From assembly GCA_019973155.2 (NCBI GenBank), contig BPQB01000012.1, positions 496,001 through 560,000 on the forward strand: a stretch of DNA of 64,000 bases. Reading direction: 5' to 3'. Shown here piece after piece: positions 47,871-57,692 of this stretch (positions are counted from its first letter, which is position 1; every line of letters starts with the position of its first letter). A program made the position numbers and the translations under genes. A model generated the notes under the pieces. The model was not told where the DNA came from. It did not search any database and saw nothing but the letters and a program-made list of their open reading frames with translations. Source of the DNA: Phanerochaete sordida (Eukaryota; Basidiomycota; Agaricomycetes; Polyporales; Phanerochaetaceae).

Positions 47871-48060
47871 TCGAAGCCGCAGGCGTGTTCGTCGTGCTCA
47901 TGCGCGATGTCGAGAGCAGCGTGGCGCACAGTGCGACATTCATATTGGTATACTGGGGTAGCGGTGAGCAGAGAGAACGTCCCGTCGAAGCAGGAGCGGA
48001 GCTCGTCTTGATGTGAAGACGACGAGAAGACGGGTGCTGATTTATGATATCCAAACCGAC

Positions 48061-48279
48061 CTATGGTACATTGGAGTCTTGACAGAAACTCAAGCCGGCT
48101 GCACCTGTCCCTCGTTCGGCGCTGTAGCTATCTCTTAGAACTCTGCGTCCGGTATGTAGGTCTGTGATTAGCTCGCAGACCAGCTCAGCGTTGAAATGCT
48201 CTCTGAATAAAAGGCATAGTAATCAAATTATCCATGGTGATCCGCAAGACGCTCCAGATGACATACGCTCAATGGCTCC
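48061..48279. other. 3' flank of MYND gene 2
   Basis: Homologous to the flanks at 47090-47280 and 61935-62165 (shared core CTGTAGCTATCTC near 48121 and 62000), showing that the MYND genes were duplicated together with their downstream DNA. Confidence 0.5.
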
Positions 48280-48955
48280 TCAAATGATAATACCATTGTT
48301 GAGGTTGTGCAACAGCCTCTCCCTGTAAGGCAGAGGTCCCGCGCTGCTAGGGCCGCGTTCAAAAGTGACGGGCACGACATGCATGACGCGGTCGACGATG
48401 TCGTGCATGACGACGAAGAACACCCCCTCCGTCCCCGCGGCACGATTCGCGTGCGCGTCGGCGCGCACCCGCTGCATGTCCGCGACCTGGTCCGGCAGGA
48501 GCACGGTGTACGGCACGACCTCCGCGTCCTCGGCGACGAAGCGGCGCTCCGCGGGCTGCGCGCCGTCGCGCGGGCGCACGAGCACGCACAGGAAGCGGTC
48601 CTCCGCGTTGCGCGGGCTGCGCGGGAGGTCGAGGGACTGCGCGCCGCACAGCGCGAGCGTCGGGCGGTGCTTGCTCGTGAAGTCGCGGAACGCCTGCTGC
48701 TTGTCTGCGACACCTTGCGAATGCGCCGCGGCGCGCGCGTTCAGCGCGCACTTCGCCTTGTGCGCGGGCCACGCAGCGCGTTGGCACTCGGCGGACTGTG
48801 CGTTTGATCAGCATGCTTGACCGCACAGCGGAGGACATTCGTACACAGTATACTTCGAGTTGGCAGGCCGAACACCGTTTGAAGGTGACGCCATGGGACT
48901 TGTGCTTCCAGCAGTGTTGGCACTGCGTCAGTTGCTTGCGAAGTGGGAGGGGCAT
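48280..48955 (-). CDS. MYND-type zinc-finger protein 2
   Basis: Two exons, 48845-48955 and 48280-48795, with a 49 bp intron; 208 residues from ATG 48955 (MPLPLRKQLTQCQHCWKH). The N-terminal MYND finger is complete across the splice: CQHC, CSAC, YC, then SAEC and HKAKC after the intron (C-x2-C, C-x2-C, C-x3-C, H-x3-C). MYND domains bind zinc and mediate protein contacts, often in transcriptional repressors. The remaining ~150 residues (HRPTLALCGAQSLDLP, VFFVVMHDIVDRVMHVVPVT, LHNLNNGIII) are typical of small basidiomycete MYND proteins whose partner domain is unnamed. Start chosen because it matches copy 3 exactly in exon length (37 codons). Confidence 0.8.
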
Positions 48956-50179
48956 CGAGCTGGCGGGACGTCGAATGCTGTGGTCGGGAAAAGAGAGAGC
49001 CGGGTGTAAGCCTGGCTTGATGCATACGCCTCCAAGCGTCTGAAGATGAGAGATCATACTCACCTGGTCGAAGGAGATGGCAGTATGCAGCCGGTACAGC
49101 AGGTGTGCGTTTTGAACTAGTGCACTGCAAGAGCAGTTCAGACTAGTGCCAAGAGCGAAAACGCTCGAGAAGCGAGGGCGCGGCGGGATGTATTCTTCAA
49201 GCGGAGGGGAAGGACTCAGTGCTGGAAACATGGACGATCGATGGTAGGGACGCGCGCACCTTGGAAGAGTGAGGGAAAGAGAGTCAGGAGCCCTTTCGAG
49301 GGACGACAGGATGATATAGACGTAGATTAGAGCTCCGCAGCAGCGAAGACCAGAAGCAACACGAAAAGGGAAGAGAACTGTCCAGAAGGAGAAACTAGGC
49401 TGATACTGCTGAGCACTTAGACTATGGTCGTGTCGAGGCAAGAGAGGCTCAGATATGTTTCTTATTAGACTATGAGTTAAGGTGAAGGGAGAACGCACTG
49501 ATAGCAAAGGCGAACGGATGCGATGTGACGACTCCCAGATATTGAGCCTTGGACATTTGAATAAAGACCGGCGTAGAAGTAGGCTCGCATGCCAGCCTCT
49601 TAAATTTCAGAAGAGGCGGTACCGTCGTTCTTCCATATAGAGGCTGGAATTAAACGTGGGGGGTCGTGGTGAGGTCTCTCGGAGTTTCAATCCATTCGGC
49701 AGAACCCGAATGCGACAACTTTCGATGGGTTTGACCTCCGCGCTGCACGTCAGTAGAGCTTGGAGGACATTTTTATGCCTTCAAAAGTATTGAGTGGGTC
49801 AATGCGGCGCTCCATAATATTTTGGGGATTTCTGATGCTGTACAGAGCCCACTGCTGGGCTTGTGAGATATGATGACCGCGTAAATGCGCGAGTTGTCGC
49901 TGACAGGCAGCACAGGGCCAATGAAAAGAAGTCTCAGTCATTAATGACCCAGTTGACTGACTACTGAGGCTGCAAAGCACATTTATAACCTGATAATGCG
50001 CGTTCCAAGCGATCCTCACGCTCAACATCCAGTCATACACATAGGCGCCAGCGAAGGGCGGCAGCGCAGACAGCAGCCGGCCCCCGCAGTGAAATTCAAA
50101 CTCCGAGAGGCCTCACCACGACCCCCCCTGTTAGAATCAAGACTACGTAGAAGCAGATCTTGGTTGCCTGAAGGTGGGA
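48956..50179. other. Intergenic
   Basis: The first ~500 bp upstream of MYND gene 2 share patches with the upstream region of MYND gene 3 (e.g. CGGTACAGCAGGTG near 49096 and 63051). No open frame is conserved between the two, so I read it as promoter and 5' UTR. The rest holds nothing recognised. Confidence 0.45.
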
Positions 50180-50640
50180 CTCGTCGGGAAAGCGATATGC
50201 TTACCATTAGCTTGTCAAGCTTACCCAGTAAGCAACGCTTTCTTACTGTCTTTCCTGACTGGCGCCTACATAAGAAAGCAAAGCTTACTGGCATTCATAT
50301 TGATCTTACCCCCTTTTGCTCCTCTTCCAGCAGCCATTACCAACTCGAGATTCCTGGAAATTTACCCAGCCAACTCCTCAGTCTATTATGCATGCCTGCT
50401 GTACGTTTCATACGGACGTCTACAACGAGAGTGTTGCTTACGACGTCAGACGAGCTGTCCGGCATATACGGTACGTCTCTGAGCAGTCTTTCTTTCACCT
50501 GCTGAAGCTCCGTCACGCAGAGCTATGTCCGCGCAGCCGTAATTGTATGTTTCGTGCTGCCCGGCGGCGTGGCTGAGCTGGCCGAGCAGCATCACAGCCC
50601 AGAATAAGCTTCGTCAGGGCCAGCGTGCCTCGCGGTCACG
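50180..50640. repeat. GMC upstream repeat, copy 1
   Basis: Aligns with 63540-64000 at the right edge of the window: both carry a cluster of GCTTAC/GTAAGC motifs at the left, GGTACGTCTC in the middle and CTTCGTCAGGGCCAGCGTGC at the right. Here it lies directly upstream of GMC gene 4. Confidence 0.75.
50219..50233. promoter_or_regulatory. Palindrome GCTTAC-N3-GTAAGC
   Basis: GCTTACCCAGTAAGC, with further TTAC half-sites on both sides (ATGCTTACC, TTCTTACTG, AAGCTTACTGG). It is preserved in the repeat copy at 63577-63591. It lies 645 bp before the GMC4 ATG. Regulatory function is inferred from conservation only. Confidence 0.4.
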
Positions 50641-50863
50641 CGCTGCCCGGCCAACAGCCCTCATCACACAGGTGACAACCGCACCCGACGACGGGCCTCT
50701 CGCCATCGCGCTGAGACATTACATGCACCTCCCTGCACGAATGCTGGCGAAGCGACGCACGCACGCCTGATGACGCGTCTGGCGTCTCCGAACGCGTTAA
50801 AGACCCAGCTGGCCGACGACGGGCAGCGAGCCCCGCACGCCACTCGTCGACACCGCAGACGCG

Positions 50864-53212
50864 ATGGCACGTCCTCTCGCGCTCGCCTGTGCGGCTGCGC
50901 TTCTCGCGCTGCTTCCCCTCGCGCACGCGAGCATCGTCACAAGCACGCCGCCGACCGGCACCCACTTCGACTTTGTCGTCATCGGCGGCGGCACCGCGGG
51001 CCTCGCGCTCTCGGCGCGGCTCTCCGCACACCCAGACATCAGCGTACTCACCATCGAGGCCGGGCGCGACAACCGCACGGACGCCGCAACGCAGAGCCTG
51101 CTCGAGTTCGGCGCGGTCCTCGGTGGGCCGCTAGACTGGAGCTGGGCGACGGCCGAGGGGCGGACTATCGACGGGTATGGTTTTCATTTGTGGCGATGAG
51201 GTGCGCGGCTTATGAGGGTGGTTGGGAAGCGGGAAGACCCTCGGGGGATCGAGCTCCATCAACGGTGCAGCGTGGACACGCGGGCAGGACGCGCAGTACG
51301 ACGCGTGGAACGCGCTGCTAGAGCCCGAGGAGCATACTGTCGGCTGGGGCTGGTCTGGAGCCACGGGCCTGATGCATTACATGCAGAAGGTGCGCCGCGC
51401 TTCGTTTTCCAAGCGACCCCGCGCTGACGCGTGCCCAGAGCGAGACCTTCCATCCACCAGACGCGCTACAGCGCACGCAGCTTAACGCGTCGTTCGCGCC
51501 GGCAGCGCACGGATTCGCGGGGCCCGTGCAGGCCGCGTTCACGGACGCGACGCTCATGCCGAGCAACGCGTCCGGTGCGGGGATCAAGCAGAGCGCGTTC
51601 GTCGCGACGTGCAAGAGCGCCGCGGGCTTCGAGCTCGCGCAGCGCGCGGACGTGAATTACGGGAGCCCGACGGGCGTGTTCGTCACACCGCTTGTGAGTC
51701 GGTCGATCTTGGTGTGAGCGAGATGCTGAGTGCGGAGCCTGCAGAGCATCGACCCCGCGAGCAGCGACCACCGGTCGTCGTCTGCAGAGGCGTACCTCAC
51801 GCCAGTCGAGAATGAGCGCAGCAACTGGGCCGTGCTGGTCGGACACACGGTGCGTATATCGCTGGCGAGCTGACTATATGCGGCTCATCTGGCCGTCTTC
51901 GCAGGCTACGACCGTTCTGTTCGCAGATAACGGGTCTGACGGGCTCCGGAGCGCATACGCCGTGCATTTCGCGCAGACACCGGCGAACGCGACAACCGCC
52001 CCACCATCGCAAAAATACATCGTGTATGCAGACCACGAAGTCATCCTATCTGCAGGGGCCATCCAGTCCCCAGCACTCCTGCAGCGCTCCGGCGTCGGCC
52101 CCAAGAGCTTGCTCGACGCCCTGGGCATCGACGTCGTCGTGCCGCTCGAGGGCGTCGGGCGGAACCTCCAGGACCAGGTGCGTTCTGCCTCTCGTCCTTC
52201 CGCGCTCCCTGACACTGAGCCGTCCGAAGGCCGCGACGCCGCTGGCTGCGGGCTCGACCGTCAACGACACGGGCGGGACGCGCGTCCTGGACGCCATCGC
52301 GTTTCCCGACGTCGACACGCTGTTCACGTTCAGCGCGCTCGACGGCGCCGCGAACGTGTCGGAGACCATCAATGCCGGCATCGCGGGCTGGGCAGCGAGC
52401 CAGGCTGCAGCGGGCGGTGGCGTCAGCGCGGAGGCACTCGAGACGGTCATGCGCGTGCAGGCGCACAACATTCTGCACGATAAAGGTGCGCGGATGACCG
52501 TCCACTGAGTGCAGAGCTTCTGATCGACGCGCGACAGCGGCCATCCTCGAGATGTTCTTCTATGAACCCGCACCCGACGGCCTGGGCATGAACGTCTGGG
52601 GCCTCCTACCCTTCAGCCGAGGAAACGTCTCCATCACCGTGCGTCCCTCCCTCTATCCCCATCCCGAACCCCACTCACACCTGCGCCAGAGCACAAACCC
52701 GTTTGTGCCACCATCGATCCGCGCCGCATACCTCGCCGCCGACATCGACCTCGCCGCCGCCGTCGCAGGCGCACGCGCCGTGCGGCACCTGCTACACACG
52801 CCGCCGCTGTCCGAAATCGTGACCTCGGAGCTCGTGCCCGGCACGGCTGCCGTGCCCGACGGCGGCGACGGCGGCAGCGACGCGGACTGGGCGGCGTGGG
52901 TGCGCGGCGCGTACATCTCGAACGACCACCCGGTGGGGACGGCCGCGATGATGCGGCGGGAGCTCGGCGGTGCGTGGTTCTGTGCGATTGTGTGGTGCAA
53001 CAGGGTGTGGGGCTGACGGGCTGTCGAAAGGTGTCGTCGACGCGCGGCTGAGGGTGTATGGCACGCGGAACGTCCGCGTCGTCGATGCGTCTGTGCTGCC
53101 GCTCCAGATCAGCGCGCACCTGAGTGCGACGGTGTATGGCGTCGCGGAGAAGGCTGCGGATTTGATTTTGGAGGAGGAGATGCTCGCTGGTGGGCGACTG
53201 GGCGGGCGTTAG
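50864..53212 (+). CDS. GMC oxidoreductase 4, secreted
   Basis: FAD-dependent GMC oxidoreductase, probably AA3-like. Nine exons: 50864-51174, 51230-51389, 51439-51693, 51745-51849, 51905-52177, 52230-52485, 52538-52638, 52690-52969, 53031-53212; 640 residues, no frame break. A classical signal peptide ([20 protein letters not shown], then HA before SIVTSTPP) predicts secretion. Motifs: GGGTAGLAL (41-49) for [45 protein letters not shown] and [20 protein letters not shown] with the two candidate active-site histidines. Such enzymes oxidise alcohols or sugars and feed H2O2 or electrons to lignocellulose decay; which substrate cannot be read here. Best-preserved member of the window's GMC family; its 3' end reappears after the HET gene. 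Confidence 0.9.
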
Positions 53213-53526
53213 GCGGGGTGCTCGCTCCTCGTGTCAGACGCAAGGCCGACGATATTGAACGAAATATTTATGTTTCGCTTTTCTGTTGAGTGAATGGCTT
53301 GTCATTTTCAGATGGCAATGACTGGAGTCCAATCCCCAAATGCTGCTGTCTGGGCGCCGCGCTCTGAGGCCTGCAGCGACGAGATGGCGACGAGATATCT
53401 TCGCCTGGGCGTCATTCTGGACTTCCATTCCTAGGACACTCTGCTTCCCACACGCGAACCTTAGCACTCTCTCCGCGACGACCACCTCCCCACTCGCAGA
53501 TTTGCTGAAGAGCGACACCGATTATC

Positions 53527-55892
53527 ATGTCGAGCTCCGCGTCCAGTCTGCAGGATACAGCCGTAGGCAGAGTCTGTGAGTGGCCTATGTGCTTTCGGCT
53601 TTCATCAGCTAAACGCTTCGCTCGCAGCCACTGAGGAAAGCCGTCGTGGTGAGGAGTCGGAAAGCAAAGCGAGCACCGCAGATAGCATGTCCCAGGCAGC
53701 AGACAAGCCCGGAACTGTATGTCCACCCACTGCTTTCGTCCTGTCTTCCTGACATGACGCGAAAGGCTCGAACCCCCAAGCCCCGAAAGCGGCTGTTTGT
53801 TCTCAAGGGCACATTCATCGACATGCTTGGCTTCGATGTTCCCTGGGTCGACTACGACGATGCCAGTGTGGTGCAGGTCTCCGCTTCCATGCTCAAGCGC
53901 CGGTCTGTCTCCTTCACGATGAAAGACCTCGAGGAGAAGCGGCGCATCGCCTGGGGGATCACACAAATAGCGCGGTCCGGCAAAGCGACCGAAAAAGTCC
54001 TGTTCACGTCCGGCGGCAGGGGACGATGCTTCACCCTTCGCCCACCTAACCGTTCCGACATCCCGCTGCAGTGGACCCACATCGGCGGTGGCGCTATCCC
54101 CAATGACCTCGCCGACGTTCTGTGCACTAAAATGACCGCTGAAGGTCTTCTTGACCACTTCAACCATGTCATGGGCACGAACCTGTCGCTGGACATGCCC
54201 GGCCTATCCTATTTCCTCGATGAGATCCGCCACACGTCGCACGACTTTGGAGTGGCCTATGGTAAGGTGCGAGCTTGGTGGGATGACCCTGGGCTTTGGA
54301 ATCCGTATCCCCTCGTGAATCTGTGGAAAGGAAAGCGGGAGGTTGAGCATCTCGAATGGGAGCTTGACAAGATACGCCGAGAGTGCGCCGACGCTTTCAG
54401 CATCGGGAGGTCGGATATACCTCCTCGGCGCGTCTGGGATCTGTATAGCAACCGTGTCCTCCCATACGGCACTGCATGCACACGCCGCTCGTCTCAGAGG
54501 GACCTTCCTGACCACCTTTGGACCGTCTCGCATAGCTGGGTAGTCGCAGAGGCTCGGGAGAGCGTCTGGACGCCCATCAATGGGAATCAGTGGCCTGTGC
54601 CGATTCCTTGCGCAACGACGCTCGAGCATGTCCGCATCGAGCTCCTCAACATGGGCGCAGAGTACGTCTGGCTCGACGTCTTGTGTCTCCGACAGAAAGG
54701 TCGAGACGAGGACGAGGCGGTGCGAATCGAGGAGTGGAAGGTCGACGTGCCGACGATCGGGTACGTCTACCGCGGAACAAGGGCGGGTCGTCAATACCGG
54801 CCGTGCGCGACATACTTCAACGGCCTCGGGCTGCCGCTCGAAATGGCACCACACGCACTCGCGTCCGACCGGCACTGGCTCAACCGCGTCTGGACGCTGC
54901 AGGAGACGCTGAAATCGTTCATCCCGTGCGGCCTCACAGGGCTTCCGCCGCCCGCAGACGGCAGCATGACAACGCTCTTCTTGCGACACGCTGCGCTCCT
55001 GCGCCAGATCTCGAATGGGGGCGAAGGTATGCTCATGCAAGAGCTTCAAAGACGTTCCTGCATCAGCGAGCTCGACCGAATCGCGGGGCTCGCGTATATC
55101 GTCAACTGCCCAATGCTGCCGGTTTACCGGCCGGGCGCGGACGTCGAGGGCGCATGGCAGCAGCTGCTGAAGCACGCGTCCGGAACGTGGCGCATGGACG
55201 TGATGTGCACGCATCCGGCCGACGCGCCGTTCGCGCTGTTTCCGTCGTGGAACGCGTACCTCTCCGTGGGCCCCGCGTTTCGCTTGTCAACCTCCGGCCG
55301 GGGCCTCGAACTCATCAACGGGGAGTCGCGGAGCTCGGAAGAGCCGGTGAGGTACCGCCACTGGAGCAAGGTGCTCGGGCCGTGCAAGGTCATCGGCAAG
55401 ACCGCCGCGCGGGACGGCGTCCAGCTTCGCCTTGAGGTCCGCCTCGATCCCGACAAAAGTGCGAAGGCGCATACGCTCACTGCGCGGGGCGCGCACGGCG
55501 TGCTGCTGGAGGGGATAGACTACCAGCTGGCCATCATCAATGATCTTTTTCTTCCAATCCTTCGCTGCTCCATAGCCAGTCAGAGCGCAACCACTCTGAG
55601 AGACGATTTCGCACTCGGCGTCGTGGTGGAGGTCGTCGGAGAGAGAGAGACCAGCGAACCAAGGGTTCGCGAGGTGGAGGCGATCAAGTGGGCTGTGTTG
55701 GAATTCGATCGGAAGGAGCTCAATGACTTCCGACCATCTCCATTGCAAAGAAACCCGCTGATCGAAGGAAACACACAGATCACCTACGTAGCGGAAGAAG
55801 AGGCTCTGCGGCGGACGTCCTACAAGGAGCGTTACTTGGAAGCGTTTCGAGTCATGATCGAACGGAAAGATACCCTGATAGTCTCCGAGTAG
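53527..55892 (+). CDS. HET-domain protein (heterokaryon-incompatibility-like)
   Basis: Three exons: 53527-53575, 53628-53716 and 53781-55892, giving 749 residues. The first exons code for a Ser/Glu-rich N-terminus (MSSSASSLQDTAVGRV, then STEESRRGEESESKAS), which supports this model; a later ATG at 53754 in the long frame is an alternative. The HET-like core shows LWTVSHSWV (about residue 293), YVWLDVLCLRQKG (about 341) and HWLNRVWTLQE (about 411), the usual order of HET blocks (SYVWG-like, WIDxLCIxQ-like, R(V/A)WTLQE-like). In ascomycetes HET domains trigger incompatibility cell death; in basidiomycetes they are abundant but little studied. About 320 residues before the core are unassigned. 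Flanked on both sides by copies of the GMC4 3' end. Confidence 0.8.
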
Positions 55893-55977
55893 CTGCAGTC
55901 TCGAATACAGTATGTCTAGAGGGCGTAATTTATCATTTATTTCTTCGTTGATTTCTTCTTGTATAGCTAACAATGAT

Positions 55978-56088
55978 ATGGTGGTACTGCCGCTCCAGGT
56001 CAGCGCGCATCTGGGCGTGATGGTGTATGATGTCGTAGGGAGATCTGCGGGTTTGATTTTGGAGGCGTTGCTTGTGGGAGGACGGTAG
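55978..56088 (+). pseudogene. Isolated GMC 3' tail
   Basis: 37 codons including the stop ([20 protein letters not shown], ending LLVGGR) that match the last 40 or so codons of GMC4 ([20 protein letters not shown]). The active-site His context SAHL is kept but A-T-V-Y has become V-M-V-Y. No other GMC exon precedes it; the HET gene does. Confidence 0.8.
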
Positions 56089-56477
56089 GCCTAGGGCTCG
56101 CTTCTAGTGTCGCACGGCAGGCGGAAGAGATGTAAATAACAACTTACGACTTCAGTGGATGCTTCGTAGGCGGGCGATCGTGTTGAGGCCCTCTGCGATG
56201 ATAAGGATATCCGATTTAGAACACGGGACCTGAGACATAAGACAATTGCGGAGAATTGTAGTTTGCTTGAGGACGAACTTATCAGCAGACGTGCTCTGCT
56301 TCAGGGAAGTAGACTAAAAAGCGAATTCGCTGCCGGGTGACGCAGCGTAATCCCCGAGAAAATCATAAGAATACGATGGCAGCCGTGGTAGATCTGATGG
56401 GTCAGCCACACACACACTCGGAGCGATGGGGAATAAATGCATCGAGTCTATCGAGATGGAATCCTACAAGCGGCGCA
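56089..56477. other. Intergenic
   Basis: No gene recognised. The first bases still resemble the 3' flank of GMC4 (GCTCGCTTCTAGTGTCGCA versus GCTCGCTCCTCGTGTCAGA). Confidence 0.5.
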
Positions 56478-57312
56478 TCACGCAGCAGGAGCAATAGCCA
56501 GCGTGACCTTCTCCCCGCCGTCCGCCTCGACCGCGGTGACCGCGAGCCCGCCGGCCTCGTCCACAAGGAACTGCACCTCAAGCGTCGTGCGCAGGCGGCC
56601 GTCGACCGTGCGCGCCCTGTGCGCCTCGAGCGTGAGCACGGCGAGGAACGCCTCCTTCTCGAGCGTCCTCTCCTTCGGCTCGATCTCTTCGTCGTCGTCC
56701 TCGTCCTCCTCGTCGCCGTCCGAGAGCTCCGGCGGCGGCTCCTTCGTGACCTTCACGCCCTCCTTCGCCTCCCACACCTCGAAGCCGACCCGTGCGCCCT
56801 CGCCGACCTCGACGTCGAGCCGCACCGCGCGGCGCGCGGGCAGCGCCGTCTCGCGCAGCACGACGGGCACCCACTGCCCGCCGAGCGCGCCCTCCGCGCC
56901 CTCTTCGGGAAGAGCAGGGCGAGCGTGCGCGTCGTTGCCTTGACGTTCTTCAGCGCGTGCCCGAGCGCGAACGCGAACGCGGCCTTGACCTCGCGCTCCT
57001 CGGACGTGCCCTCGCCGAGCGTCGCGAGGAGCTTCGCCTGGAGCACGGCGCCGCGCGCGAGCAGCGTCGTCGGGTCGCCGACGCCGCCGCCGACGACCGT
57101 GCCCGCGATGAACGGCGTCACGACGTCTTCGGAGTGGCCCGCCGCGAGTGCCTCGTCGAGCCCGGCAGGCTCACGGAGCCGCCGACGTAGACGACCTCGC
57201 CGATGTCGTGGAGGTCCAGCCCCGCGCCGGACGCGAGGACCTGCACCTACTTGTAGACGTGGTCGTAGATCGGGCGCATCTCCATGTGGAAGGGCAGGCG
57301 GTTGATCGCGCC
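56478..57312 (-). pseudogene. Ssz1-like Hsp70 C-terminal fragment
   Basis: Matches the second half of Ssz1, the atypical Hsp70 of the ribosome-associated complex. Readable pieces, 5' to 3': INRLPFHMEMRPIYDHVYK, DLHDIGEVVYVGGSVSLPG, SEDVVTPFIAGTVVGGGVGD, HALKNVKATTRTLALLFP, WVPVVLRETALPARRAVRL and, at the end, VDEAGGLAVTAVEADGGEK. The whole nucleotide-binding first half is missing. Three lesions are visible: TAG at 57247-57249, and single-base losses near 57160 and near 56910, each of which moves the conserved text to another frame. A full-length Ssz1 gene must exist elsewhere. Confidence 0.8.
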
Positions 57313-57314
57313 TA

Positions 57315-57610
57315 TGAATACGGTCCGCGTGCACCAGCCGCTGTGGACGTCGTCGACGAGAGACCAGCAGGCTGAGGGATTGTGCTTGAAGGCGGTACAT
57401 GCGCCTTGGACAACATGACCAGCTGCAAAGCGAACGGTCGTTCCGATAGCAGTGCCGTCCCAAAATCTTGCAGCTGTTCGCTGTAAGCGTCGAAGATTTG
57501 CTTGCTCTGCGTAGACAATCAAAGGACTGCTCGTGTAGAAATCAGGCGGACGCACTAGTGCGGGTGAGGAAGGGTGTGACGCGAGCACCATGCGCTGTAT
57601 GGCGTCGTCC
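57315..57610 (-). pseudogene. Duplicated exon fragment of the zinc-finger gene
   Basis: DNA-level copy of the 41.46-41.76 kb part of the zf-4CXXC_R1 gene: the end of one exon (QRMVLASHPSSPAL), a 49 bp intron with donor GTGCGTCC, and the next exon (SKQIFDAYSEQLQDFG, then LSKAHVPPSSTIP). The source reads QRMLLASHPSSPAL, NKQIFDAHSEPLQDFG, LSKAHVPPSSTVP. Because the intron was copied too, this is a genomic duplication, not a retrocopy. It abuts the Ssz1 fragment head-to-tail. Confidence 0.8.
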
Positions 57611-57692
57611 GTCACCACGTGCCACCGCGCCCGTCCCCCGAGCAATAAATACATCCGATACCAGTACACCAAACACACACCAGCGCGCGGCG

